From Lachnospiraceae bacterium UBA1201 (GTDB lineage Bacteria > Bacillota > Clostridia > Lachnospirales > Lachnospiraceae): a stretch of 29,335 nucleotides of DNA. The notes below the pieces were generated by a model. That model was not told the DNA's origin, ran no database searches, and saw nothing but the letters and a program-made list of their open reading frames with translations. Below, piece after piece: positions 15,220 through 23,853 of the stretch (the first letter of the stretch is position 1; each line of letters starts with the position of its first letter). Location: assembly GCA_002309675.1 (NCBI GenBank), contig DBXX01000072.1, forward strand, positions 46,839-76,173, in the 5' to 3' direction. A program made the position numbers and the translations under genes.

Positions 15220-16812
15220 TTACAGTGCTTCCGTTGCTATCTTTTCGATTGCTAATCCCTTGCGGTAACGCTCGGTGTATGCGGCAAAGCCTGCGGTACC
15301 GTTCGGATCCGCCTCGCAGGTCTTCTTCGTTACATCCGCGAAGATCTCCTGCTCCAGATAATCGGAAAGGCTCTGGCCGTCCTTCTTACATACCGTGTAA
15401 TCCGCCAGGAGCGCGATGCCGTAAGCGCCGCCCTCTCCGGCCGTTCCCTGCATAACAGAGACCGGAGCGCCGATCGCGTCTGCCAGGATCTGCTGGCCCA
15501 CGCCCTCGGTCTTAAACAGGCCGCCGTGTCCCAGCACACTGGTAATGCGGACCTGCTCCTCTTTCGACAGGATGTCCAGGCCCATCTTCAGTGTAGCCAG
15601 GGATGCGTACAGATGTGTGCGCATGAAGTTTGCCAAACTGAACTTTGCGTCCGGGGTACGTACGAAGAGCGGACGTCCCTGCTCCAGGCCCGTTACGTGC
15701 TCGCCGGAGAAATAGTTGTATGCCAGAAGGCCGCCGCAGTCGGCGTCGCCTTCCATCGCCTTGCGGTACAGGCTTCCGTAGAGTTCATCCGCGGACAATG
15801 CATGGCCCGTCAGCTTCGCGAACTCACCGAAGAGGCCGACCCAGGCGTTTAAGTCGGATGTACAGTTGTTGCAGTGTACCATCGCAACGGTATCGCCGGA
15901 CGGTGTCGTTACGAGGTCGATCTCGGAGTGCACCTTCTTGAGATCCTGCTCCAGAACGACCATAGCGAAAACAGAGGTACCCGCGGAAACATTGGCCGTG
16001 GTCGGACGAACGGAATTCGTAGCGACCATACCGGTGCCGGCATCGCCCTCCGGAGGGCAGAATACCGCGCCTGCCTCGAGATTTCCGGTCGGATCCAGAA
16101 GCGCTGCGCCTTCCTTTGTCAGGGTTCCCGCGTTCTCACCGGCGCACAGCACCTTCGGCAGCAGGGATGCGATGGGCTGGGTAAAGCCCTTCGCCTGCGC
16201 GAGTTTATCAAACGTCGCCAGCAGATCCTTACGGTAGTCGCAGGTCGCGGAGTCGATCGGGAACACGCCCGAAGCCGCGCCGACGCCTAGAACCTTCTGT
16301 CCGGTCAGCATATAGTGAACATAGCCGTCCAGATCCGTCATGAAGCGGATGTCCTTCGTGTGAGTCTCATCGTTTAAGATGGCCTGCCAGAGGTGGGCAA
16401 TGCTCCACCGCTGCGGGATCGGATACGCAAACGCTTCCGTAAGCTGAGCGGAAGCCTCCTGCGTCATCGTGTTTCTCCAGGTGCGGAACGGCGCCAGGAG
16501 TTTGTCGTTTTCATCAAATACCAGATAGCCGTGCATCATGGCGCTTATGCCGACGCCGGCCAGTTTCTTAATGGTCACGCCGTACTGCTTCTGCACATCC
16601 TTATTCAGGTCGGCATAGGCGCTCTGCATGCCCTGCCAAACATCCACTAAGGTGTAGGTCCAAACGCCGTTTTCCAGGCGGTTCTCCCACTCGTGGCTGC
16701 CCGATGCGATGGGCGCCTTATCCTCGCCTAAAAGCACCGCCTTGATACGGGTGGATCCCAATTCGATACCGAGGCGGCCCTGGCCGGCCTCGATCCATTC
16801 TCTACTGTTCAT
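15220..16812 (-). CDS. FGGY-family carbohydrate kinase
   Basis: A 530-aa sugar kinase of the FGGY family (ribulokinase/xylulokinase group), which phosphorylates a pentulose, hexulose or polyol with ATP. The N-terminal phosphate loop is LGIELGSTRIKAVLL (residues 14-28). Further landmarks are GISAMMHGYLVFD, RTWRNTMT, GDAGTGMVATNSV, NVSAGTSVFAMVV and the C-terminal signature VLGHGGLFKTEGVGQQILAD followed by GTAGEGGAYGIALLA. The length matches ribulokinase-type members better than glycerol kinase. The ATG at 16812 has AGGAGA upstream. It lies 42 bases after the hydrolase gene and probably shares its mRNA. I cannot assign the substrate; no isomerase, epimerase or transporter is next to it. Confidence 0.88.
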   Translation of the reverse strand: MNSREWIEAGQGRLGIELGSTRIKAVLLGEDKAPIASGSHEWENRLENGVWTYTLVDVWQGMQSAYADLNKDVQKQYGVTIKKLAGVGISAMMHGYLVFDENDKLLAPFRTWRNTMTQEASAQLTEAFAYPIPQRWSIAHLWQAILNDETHTKDIRFMTDLDGYVHYMLTGQKVLGVGAASGVFPIDSATCDYRKDLLATFDKLAQAKGFTQPIASLLPKVLCAGENAGTLTKEGAALLDPTGNLEAGAVFCPPEGDAGTGMVATNSVRPTTANVSAGTSVFAMVVLEQDLKKVHSEIDLVTTPSGDTVAMVHCNNCTSDLNAWVGLFGEFAKLTGHALSADELYGSLYRKAMEGDADCGGLLAYNYFSGEHVTGLEQGRPLFVRTPDAKFSLANFMRTHLYASLATLKMGLDILSKEEQVRITSVLGHGGLFKTEGVGQQILADAIGAPVSVMQGTAGEGGAYGIALLADYTVCKKDGQSLSDYLEQEIFADVTKKTCEADPNGTAGFAAYTERYRKGLAIEKIATEAL

Positions 16813-16854
16813 ACTATGTCTCCTGTCTTAGTAATAGATTTACATTTTTGAAGA

Positions 16855-18507
16855 TCACTCCGTAAAGCAACCTTTGATGGTCTCGTATTCGCCGCCTTCG
16901 ATGCTGCCGTCCGGCAGTCTGCGGAAGCAGCTCATAAATCTCCAGGCGTTTTCGCAGGTATGCTCGCGGCATTCATGTCCCTGGCCGCTGACGCTGGCCA
17001 GCGCGTTGTAGCACTTTCCGTCCGCTCGCTTAAACAGTTCGATCGTAAGTGTCGCCTTGCGGCTTAGATCGAAGGTCTTCACGGCTTCGTCCCCGTTTAC
17101 GCCCCAAATCTTATTTTCCCAGTTCTCTTTCTCTTCCAACGTGACGTCGTCGGTCTTCACCGCGCCGTTCAGTTTCAGGATGTACTGGATGCGGTCCAGA
17201 CACTTCTGCGCCTGGAACGGCAGCTCCGGAAGCGGCGTCTCCTCTCCGCCCGCATAGAAGCAAGGCACCGGAACGGTCGTGTTCAGTTCGTACGGGGAAG
17301 GCTGGCCGAACACATTGATGCCCATCTCAAACGTCGCGTCCATGGGCGCAGCCGCCGCCAGATACGACGGATGCTCCGCGATGAAATCCCAGCTCTTACA
17401 GCCGCCCATTGAGAAACCACTGCAGTAGATACGGGTCGTGTCAATGTTATATTTCTTCTTCAGGCTCTCGATCAGGCCGGTCATCTCGGTCGCCGTGCTG
17501 TTTAAGTGATGCTCGATCGCCACCAGCAGGAAATCGTGTCTGTGGGCAATGTTTGCCCAACCGGACACATACGAGATGTAGAACGCGCTGTCGCCGCCGC
17601 CGTGGAATACCAGCAACAGGGGCGCCGGTCCTTTGTCGAAGATGCCCTTGTTGTAGAACGCGAAATAGCCTACGCGATGCTCGGTCGTACCCTTATCATC
17701 GCCGTTGTTATCCTTCGATGTCGGAAGCGTCTCGCTGCCGGGCTCGATCACCATGCCCTCGGACTCGAGATCCGGATCCAGTTCGAGTTCACCCAGCATT
17801 CTCCGGAACTTCCTGGAAAATGCATAGAAGTCCGCGCGTACATCCTGCTTCTCTTCGATGCGCAGGTATTTTACCTTCTCCTTCAGGATCGCATTGACCG
17901 CGTCCGAGTTTCCGACGGAAATGACGGGAATGTCGTCCGCCTGCACGTCCGGGATCACCGAAAGGCGCTCCAGGATGCAGGTCACGGCGGCGCTGTCCGC
18001 CCCGTCAAACCACAGGCCGTGGCCCTTGAAATGTTTCAGATAATTCTTCGCGATAAAATCGGCGGAAGCCCCGTAACCATACAGGTTCGTGCGGAACAGA
18101 GCGCCGCGGATATGATAGTCATCCAGCTGCTGCGTGAAGCGGTTCCAGCATTCTGCCACACCATCTTTGTAATACTGGTTGATGCGCGAATTCTCCAGGA
18201 TCTCGTCGAAGATCTTCGGATCTGCGTCCTTCCAGCCGCCTGGCGCAGTCGGGTAAATGTACACGATGCTCGTCGCAAAATCCCGCGCCAGTTCGAAGAA
18301 GCCGCGTTCCTTCGCAAACCGCTCCGCCTGGTCGAAACCGAACTTCGTCTCGGTAAACACTAAAAGATACGGCGCGATAAAACCGTAGTTCAACAATTTG
18401 TCATCTTTGTCATTCTCAGGCACATAGCACACTGCGCTAAAACGATCAAAGGTATGCTCCCAGCAGGCACCTCTCGCCGTCCGGATCACATTAGGCATTT
18501 CCTTCAT
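16855..18507 (-). CDS. Two-domain alpha/beta hydrolase, esterase/PHB-depolymerase-like
   Basis: A 550-aa protein whose C-terminal half is an alpha/beta hydrolase of the LpqC/poly(3-hydroxybutyrate) depolymerase-like group. The oxyanion loop is VFHGGGD (HGGG at 302-305), the nucleophile elbow is GFSMG with Ser366, and His511 in SGQGHECREHT is the likely catalytic histidine. Residues 40-240 look like a second, earlier hydrolase domain whose elbow position reads GYGAS (144-148): Gly146 stands where the serine should be. No signal peptide is visible, so the enzyme is probably cytoplasmic. It may cleave an acyl or sugar ester, feeding the downstream FGGY kinase (inference). The ATG at 18507 has GGGAG about 10 nt upstream; a second ATG three codons later is possible. 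Confidence 0.8.
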   Translation of the reverse strand: MKEMPNVIRTARGACWEHTFDRFSAVCYVPENDKDDKLLNYGFIAPYLLVFTETKFGFDQAERFAKERGFFELARDFATSIVYIYPTAPGGWKDADPKIFDEILENSRINQYYKDGVAECWNRFTQQLDDYHIRGALFRTNLYGYGASADFIAKNYLKHFKGHGLWFDGADSAAVTCILERLSVIPDVQADDIPVISVGNSDAVNAILKEKVKYLRIEEKQDVRADFYAFSRKFRRMLGELELDPDLESEGMVIEPGSETLPTSKDNNGDDKGTTEHRVGYFAFYNKGIFDKGPAPLLLVFHGGGDSAFYISYVSGWANIAHRHDFLLVAIEHHLNSTATEMTGLIESLKKKYNIDTTRIYCSGFSMGGCKSWDFIAEHPSYLAAAAPMDATFEMGINVFGQPSPYELNTTVPVPCFYAGGEETPLPELPFQAQKCLDRIQYILKLNGAVKTDDVTLEEKENWENKIWGVNGDEAVKTFDLSRKATLTIELFKRADGKCYNALASVSGQGHECREHTCENAWRFMSCFRRLPDGSIEGGEYETIKGCFTE

Positions 18508-18549
18508 ATGAAATTGACTCCCTTTCTCAAAATGGTAGTATCCAAACAG

Positions 18550-18578
18550 ATATTACTATTTTAATATAAGGGAGCCAA
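18550..18578 (-). promoter_or_regulatory. Candidate promoter of the hydrolase / FGGY kinase operon
   Basis: Minus-strand TTGGCT (18578-18573) and TAATAT (18555-18550) are 17 bp apart. An overlapping alternative, TTGTAT-17-TAAAAT, lies 9-10 bases upstream. The region is AT-rich and the hydrolase start is about 40 bases away. Confidence 0.6.
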
Positions 18579-18638
18579 ATATACAAGTATAAATCGCGGT
18601 TTTCGCGAAATCTTCACTGATGTTTTGTGCACAAAAAT

Positions 18639-18727
18639 GTGACAGCGGGGACGGTTCTTTCTGTCACGGTGACAGTGGGGACGGTTCTTTTTGTCACGGT
18701 GACAAAAAGAACCGTCCCCTGTGTCAC
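18639..18727. repeat. Three 29-bp 'GGGGACGGTTCTTT' repeat units, two direct and one inverted
   Basis: Units at 18639-18667 and 18669-18697 are direct copies (GTGACAG...GGGGACGGTTCTTT...TGTCAC), and 18699-18727 is an inverted copy, each separated by a single G. The second and third units form an almost perfect 29-bp hairpin. The sequence matches a dispersed element I know from many Clostridia genomes, often in the neighbourhood of IS200-like (Y1/REP-associated) transposases; that link is from memory. Here it lies just after the stop codon of the last ABC exporter gene and could also act as a transcript end. Confidence 0.85.
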
Positions 18728-18739
18728 ACAAGTCACGCT

Positions 18740-20926
18740 TTATGCGCCGGCCTGCGCCTGCATCTCCAGCTGCGCCTTTACCAGGCGGTAGTAGATGCCC
18801 TTCTTCGCAACGAGTTCTTCGTGGGTTCCGATCTCGGCGATCGTGTGGTCGTCGATGACCAGAAGGCGATCCGCGTTCTTCAGCGTGGACAGACGGTGCG
18901 CGATGGCAAATGTCGTCCGGCCCTGAGTCAGGCGCTCTAACGCCTGCTGGATCAGGAACTCGCTCTCGGTATCCAGACTCGCCGTCGCCTCATCCAGGAT
19001 GAGCAGGCGCGGCTGTTTCAGGATCGCACGGGCTATGGCGATACGCTGGCGTTCGCCGCCCGAAAGCGTCATGCCCTTCTCGCCGACGTAGGTGTTGTAG
19101 CCATCCGGCATCTTCGAAATGAAGTCGTGTGCATTGGCCAGTTTCGCAGCACGTACGACCTCTTCATAGGTCGCGTTCGGCTTCGCGAAACGAATGTTGC
19201 TCAAAATGGTTCCGGTGAACAGGAAGGTCTCCTGCAGCACCACGCCCAGCTGCGCATGGTAATAATCGTTCTGGATCTCCTTTAACGGGATTCCGTCGAT
19301 GAACAGCTCTCCGTCGTCGATCTCATACAGGCGCATCAGAAGGTTGATGAGGGTGGATTTGCCGGCGCCCGAAGGACCGACGATACCGATCATCTCTCCT
19401 TTCTTCACCTTCAGGTTGATGTCCTCAAGCACAGGCTCATAGGACTTATAACCAAAGGAGGCGTGACGGAATTCCACCTCACCGTCGATATCGTGTGCGA
19501 CTGCGTTCTCATCGTCGCGGATACGTGCTTCCTGCATCATGACGTCGTTGATACGCTCCATACTTTCGACCAGGCCCGTAAGTTCACGCGGCATCGACGT
19601 CATCCACTGGATGTACTGATACAGCATGTTCGTGTACGTTACGAACTTAAAGAGGTCGCCGGCCGACATGTGTTCATCGAGCACCTGCATGCCGCCGTAC
19701 AGAAGTACGAAGAAAATACCGAAGCCCATGATGAACTGGATGAGCGGGTTGAAGAGCGACCAGAAGCGCTCGTTACTGAACGATACTTTGGCGAACTCAT
19801 CCGCCAGATCGTCGAATTTCTCCTTCTCTTTAGCTTCTTTTCCATAGGTCTTCACGACACGCATACCGGAGATGACGTCCTGCAGATTGCTGCTGACATC
19901 GTCCATCTTCATCCACTGCAGATGGTATCTGCGGTGAATGTTCTTACGGAATTTCAGCGTGAACCAGACACCGAAGGGCGCGCTGGAAAATGCGAGCAGG
20001 GCCAGCTTCCAGTTCATGGCCAGCATGAAAATGACATCCAGCCCGAAAATGAAGGCGACCGTAAACAGGTTGCAGAACGTATGCTGCATGAAATCCCGGA
20101 TATTGCCCGTGTCGTAAACGACACGATCCATCAATTCACCGGGACGGCGGTCGTTGATGAACTGCACGGACAATGCCTGCAGTTTGTCAAACATTTTCTT
20201 ACGCACATCCTTCGCGATCTGCGCGCCCAGCAACGTACAGAGGTACGTCTTCAGCACATTGATCACGACGATGCCCGCGCCGAGAATGAACATCGCGGTC
20301 AGGAAGAAAAGCGCCTTTCCCATGGTCCCGTCTTCACTCTTGAAAACGTCATCGATCAGTTTACCCTGCAAATGCGGGTTCAAAAGCGTCACGACCGAGG
20401 CCAGGATCATCACGAATGTGATCCGCACGATCTGCCATTTGTACGGCGTTACCATCTCCTTGAAATCGTGGATGAAACCGCCTTTTTTGTCACACTTCGG
20501 GCACTGGCCGGACTCCGTGAGCGCACGTCCGCACTTCGGACATACGGTCTCGCGTTCGTGGCTCTCCACCTTCTCGGTGCGCCCCTTACTCAAAATGTTG
20601 ATACCACGCGCCATGTAAGCAAACCGTGTCCGGTGCTTCGCCGAATAGCGCACGATGAAATGCTGCACACCGTTGATCGTCGTCACCAGCATACCGCCGC
20701 CGATGGTCACCTCGGCCCGCGTATGCTTCATCTCGCTGATCGTATAGGTCGCCTGGACCTTCGATCCGCGCAGGACGAACACCCGCTTCGAACTCACCGC
20801 CAGATACCCGTCGGTGATCCAGCTGCGGTCCTCCTGCGAGACGTCATACGGCACGCAATAATATAACTCCTCCCCTTGCTCTAAGGGCAATGCACTTAGA
20901 GCGGGGATATCGTATTTTAGCTCCAT
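18740..20926 (-). CDS. ABC exporter half-transporter with N-terminal PH-like domain and zinc ribbon
   Basis: A 728-aa fused permease-ATPase of the type IV (MsbA/LmrA-like) exporter fold. The N-terminal 115 residues look like a PH-like beta domain (DGYLAVSSKRVFVL). A zinc ribbon follows, CPKC...CPKC (C129, C132, C142, C145). Six membrane helices occupy about residues 160-450. The ATPase has Walker A GPSGAGKST (517-525), signature LSGGERQ (621-627), Walker B LLILDEA with the catalytic Glu (641-647), and H-loop His677, so it should be active. The ATG at 20926 has AAGGAG upstream. It is 20 bases after the DUF1854 gene and pairs with the similar exporter at 21517-23853; the two probably form a heterodimer. 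The substrate is unknown. Confidence 0.92.
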   Translation of the reverse strand: MELKYDIPALSALPLEQGEELYYCVPYDVSQEDRSWITDGYLAVSSKRVFVLRGSKVQATYTISEMKHTRAEVTIGGGMLVTTINGVQHFIVRYSAKHRTRFAYMARGINILSKGRTEKVESHERETVCPKCGRALTESGQCPKCDKKGGFIHDFKEMVTPYKWQIVRITFVMILASVVTLLNPHLQGKLIDDVFKSEDGTMGKALFFLTAMFILGAGIVVINVLKTYLCTLLGAQIAKDVRKKMFDKLQALSVQFINDRRPGELMDRVVYDTGNIRDFMQHTFCNLFTVAFIFGLDVIFMLAMNWKLALLAFSSAPFGVWFTLKFRKNIHRRYHLQWMKMDDVSSNLQDVISGMRVVKTYGKEAKEKEKFDDLADEFAKVSFSNERFWSLFNPLIQFIMGFGIFFVLLYGGMQVLDEHMSAGDLFKFVTYTNMLYQYIQWMTSMPRELTGLVESMERINDVMMQEARIRDDENAVAHDIDGEVEFRHASFGYKSYEPVLEDINLKVKKGEMIGIVGPSGAGKSTLINLLMRLYEIDDGELFIDGIPLKEIQNDYYHAQLGVVLQETFLFTGTILSNIRFAKPNATYEEVVRAAKLANAHDFISKMPDGYNTYVGEKGMTLSGGERQRIAIARAILKQPRLLILDEATASLDTESEFLIQQALERLTQGRTTFAIAHRLSTLKNADRLLVIDDHTIAEIGTHEELVAKKGIYYRLVKAQLEMQAQAGA

Positions 20927-20946
20927 ATAATTTTCTCCTTACACCC

Positions 20947-21501
20947 TTACATAAAAAGATCCAGTCGTCTCTGTTCTTTCTGTGTCAGTTTGGTCACGTC
21001 GCGGATCTCGAAGCGGTTTTCGTCGAGGTCGGTGATCAGGAGGCGGGTCTCAGACAAACGTACCACGGCGCTGGCGCCCATGTTGATGGCGAATTTGCAT
21101 TCGCCGGCGTCGGTCATCACATGGAAATACGCATAGCCGTACTCGTCCTTGATGCTGTAGATCTTCGTGATCTGCGGTGTGAAGTAATACAAGGCCAGCT
21201 GTTCGTGGATGAGATCCTGTGTGTCTTTTGACATCGCGGAAAGTTCCTCGATCACGCCGATCTCGCGGTCCTTATCGTTATGGTCACGAACGGAGATGTA
21301 GCGTTCCGGATCGGTAAACGGGAAGAGGCGCAGCACCTTCACGCGCGCATATTCCTTTCCGTCACTCTTAAGGCTCAGAAACCCGCCCTCCGTCTTTGTA
21401 AATTGTACGTTGTCGTTGGAAAGGATCCGCGTTGTGATCATCTGATCCACGGCCTCCTGCGACACGCCGACATTCTTTCTATCTATCGTTTCTTTACTCA
21501 T
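20947..21501 (-). CDS. DUF1854 protein
   Basis: A 184-aa soluble protein matching the DUF1854 family as I know it: a 'VKVLRLFPFTDPERYISVRD' region, 'EIGVIEELSAM' with 'LIHEQLALYYFTPQI', then 'LLITDLDENRFEIRDVTKL' and a C-terminal 'QRRLDLFM'. In other bacteria DUF1854 genes sit beside ABC transporters in cyanophycin (CphA) clusters. No cyanophycin gene is present in this window. The start is the ATG at 21501, with TTGGAGG 5 nt upstream; a TTG four codons earlier overlaps that site. It lies between two ABC exporter genes with 15- and 20-base spacers, a tight operon, so it probably assists or regulates the exporter at the cytoplasmic face (inference). Confidence 0.88.
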   Translation of the reverse strand: MSKETIDRKNVGVSQEAVDQMITTRILSNDNVQFTKTEGGFLSLKSDGKEYARVKVLRLFPFTDPERYISVRDHNDKDREIGVIEELSAMSKDTQDLIHEQLALYYFTPQITKIYSIKDEYGYAYFHVMTDAGECKFAINMGASAVVRLSETRLLITDLDENRFEIRDVTKLTQKEQRRLDLFM

Positions 21502-21516
21502 TTTATCCTCCAAGCG

Positions 21517-23853
21517 TTACTCCTGCTCCAGTTCCTTAAGTGCCAGAGACTGGGTCTGTAACGTACTTAATTTGTGGTAAATGCCGCCCAATGCGTCCAG
21601 TTCTTCGCGGCTTCCCTCTTCCTCGATGCGCCCGTTCTCGATAACGATCAGGTGCTTCGCGTCACGCAGCGTCGACAAACGGTGCGCGATGGAGAGCGTC
21701 GTTCTGCCCTGGATCAAACGGTTCAGCGAACTCTGGATGATCTTCTCCGTCTCGGTATCCACGCTGGCGGTCGCCTCATCCAGGATCAGGATCTGCGGGT
21801 TCGCGACGATGGCGCGGGCAATGGAAATACGCTGGCGCTCACCGCCGGAAAGCTGACGGCCTGCGGAACCGATGATGGTGTCGTAACCGTCCGGCATCTT
21901 CGAAATGAAATCATGCGCTCCGGCCAGTTTCGCCGCGTCGATGACCTCTAAGCGGGACACGCCCTCACGGGCATAAGCGATATTGTCCAGAACGGAACCC
22001 ATGAAGATATAGGTCTCCTGGGAAACCATGGCAATGTTGCGCCGCAAGTCCTTAAACGAAAGCTTCTTAACGTTGATGCCATCGATCTCGATGCTTCCGT
22101 CATCCACGTCGTACAAACGGGATAACAGGGAAACGAGGGTGGTCTTTCCGGCGCCGGAACGACCCACGATGCCCAGCATCTCACCGGGCTGAACGTGCAG
22201 GTTGATCTTCTTTAAGATCGGGCGGTTCGCGTCGTATCCGAAACTCATGTCGCGGATCACGATCTCACCACGCGGGTTCGTAAGCGGGATCGGGTTCGCG
22301 TCCTCACGAACTTCCGGCACCGCATCGATGATCTCGAACATACGCTGCGCCGCATTGATCGAATCCGACCAGCTGCGGAACATCCATGAGAAGGACTGCA
22401 GCGGACCGTTCATCTGGCCGACATAGCCGACGAAGGTGATCAGGTCGCCGTAGCTCATGCTCTTCACATTCAGGACCATGAACGAACCCAGGACCCATAC
22501 CCAGATACTGGATACCTGCTGGATCAATTCATATAAAAGTGTAAAACGGTTGTTGTATTTAACGATACGTACTTCTGCGTCACGCAGGTACTCGTTCGGT
22601 GCCTCGAAACGTGACGTCTCGGGCTCTTCCTGTCCGAAGGCCCGAACGACACGCGCACCGGTCAGGTTATCATTGACCCGGCTGTTGACGGAACTCTCCG
22701 CACGGTGACGGCGTCCGTTCAGGATCCACAGACCCGGCTTCAGTTTCACCGACAGGATGACCAGAAGCGGCAACAGGATCGACGCAACGATCGACATCTG
22801 CCAGTTCATGCGGTAAATGACCACGAACGTGATGATGATTGAGATCGAATTCACGATGAGTCCCGGAGCGCCGTCCAAGAAAAATCCGCTGATACGCTCG
22901 GCGTCACGCAGGCAGCGTGTCATCAGCGTACCGGTCTGCTTCGATGTGTAAAAGCGCATGGAGAGTTTCTCCATGGAGGCAAATACATCCTTCTTCATGG
23001 TCAGGACCGACCGCACAACGATGAACGAGGACACGATGCCATGCACCATGCTGTTCAACATATTGAGTAATCGGGAACCGAGCAATGTGATGACCAGAAC
23101 GATCAAAAGCATCGTGTGCTTACCGGAAAGTCCCAGAAAATCAAAGACCGGAACTTCCTTCTTCTCCAGCACCTGACCGTACAGGATCGAACCGGTGAAA
23201 TACGGCCAGATCAGGCCGATGGCTGCCGACAGGCCGAAGCCAGCGAACATAACGATCAAAGCCAGTTTATACTTCGTGAAATACTTCAGAGCACGCACGA
23301 AGATCGACTTTTTGCTCATGCAGTTCGGACAGATCTTCCGCTTCGGATCCGGATACTTCGTATGACAGATCGGGCAGAACAGATCAGGATCTTCCTCTTG
23401 ATCTTCTTTTTTCTTCAGCGCCTGCTCCGGGTTTTCATAGACTTTGAGCAGGTGGTTCATGGTTCCCATGTACAGATTGGTAAATGCGCAGATCTGCACG
23501 GACTCGCCGCCGATCGTAGCTACCAGCAGATTCGTCGCCACCTGGTGCTCCATCTTAAGGTCGCTGATCTTCTCGCGATCCCAGACCGCCACCTTTACGT
23601 CAGATTCGACCGGCGTCTGCTCGATCTTCTTTTTCTTCTTTTTCGGTGCATAGCCCTTAAAAACGCGCACTTCTTCCACGCGTTTGTCGTAGAGGGCCAG
23701 CGCCAGTTTGGTTTTTGTTAATACCAAATACCCGTCCAGATACTCCGCCTCAAAGGATAAGTCTAAGGGGCTCGATGCTAAGATATCACCGGCCTCGATC
23801 CCACTTACCTTTAAGGCGTCTGCCACCTTCGGGGTTATCTTTTCCTCTATCAT
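21517..23853 (-). CDS. ABC exporter half-transporter with N-terminal PH-like domain and zinc ribbon
   Basis: A 778-aa fused permease-ATPase. The N-terminal 150 residues contain a PH-like region (DGYLVLTKTKLALALYD, then LLVATIGGESVQICAFTN) resembling that of the partner exporter, with a Lys-rich insert near 71-76. A zinc ribbon has C160, C163, C175 and C178 (CPIC...CPNC). Membrane helices cover about 190-480. The ATPase is canonical: Walker A GRSGAGKT (564-571), signature LSGGERQ (668-674), Walker B ILILDEA (688-694). Both exporters thus keep catalytic glutamates, unlike many heterodimeric exporters with one dead site. The ATG at 23853 is preceded by GGAGGAGGAG; the frame extends 16 codons upstream into comF without support. 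It follows comF with overlap and precedes the DUF1854 gene by 15 bases. Confidence 0.92.
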   Translation of the reverse strand: MIEEKITPKVADALKVSGIEAGDILASSPLDLSFEAEYLDGYLVLTKTKLALALYDKRVEEVRVFKGYAPKKKKKKIEQTPVESDVKVAVWDREKISDLKMEHQVATNLLVATIGGESVQICAFTNLYMGTMNHLLKVYENPEQALKKKEDQEEDPDLFCPICHTKYPDPKRKICPNCMSKKSIFVRALKYFTKYKLALIVMFAGFGLSAAIGLIWPYFTGSILYGQVLEKKEVPVFDFLGLSGKHTMLLIVLVITLLGSRLLNMLNSMVHGIVSSFIVVRSVLTMKKDVFASMEKLSMRFYTSKQTGTLMTRCLRDAERISGFFLDGAPGLIVNSISIIITFVVIYRMNWQMSIVASILLPLLVILSVKLKPGLWILNGRRHRAESSVNSRVNDNLTGARVVRAFGQEEPETSRFEAPNEYLRDAEVRIVKYNNRFTLLYELIQQVSSIWVWVLGSFMVLNVKSMSYGDLITFVGYVGQMNGPLQSFSWMFRSWSDSINAAQRMFEIIDAVPEVREDANPIPLTNPRGEIVIRDMSFGYDANRPILKKINLHVQPGEMLGIVGRSGAGKTTLVSLLSRLYDVDDGSIEIDGINVKKLSFKDLRRNIAMVSQETYIFMGSVLDNIAYAREGVSRLEVIDAAKLAGAHDFISKMPDGYDTIIGSAGRQLSGGERQRISIARAIVANPQILILDEATASVDTETEKIIQSSLNRLIQGRTTLSIAHRLSTLRDAKHLIVIENGRIEEEGSREELDALGGIYHKLSTLQTQSLALKELEQE

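Noticed and set aside
19463..20866. A 467-codon plus-strand frame opposite the ABC exporter
   Set aside because: It mirrors the codon pattern of the exporter gene, is His/Asp/Val-rich in the way of antisense frames, and has no ribosome binding site.
18740..23853. A cyanophycin synthesis cluster
   Set aside because: DUF1854 suggests it, but no cyanophycin synthetase or cyanophycinase gene is present in the window.
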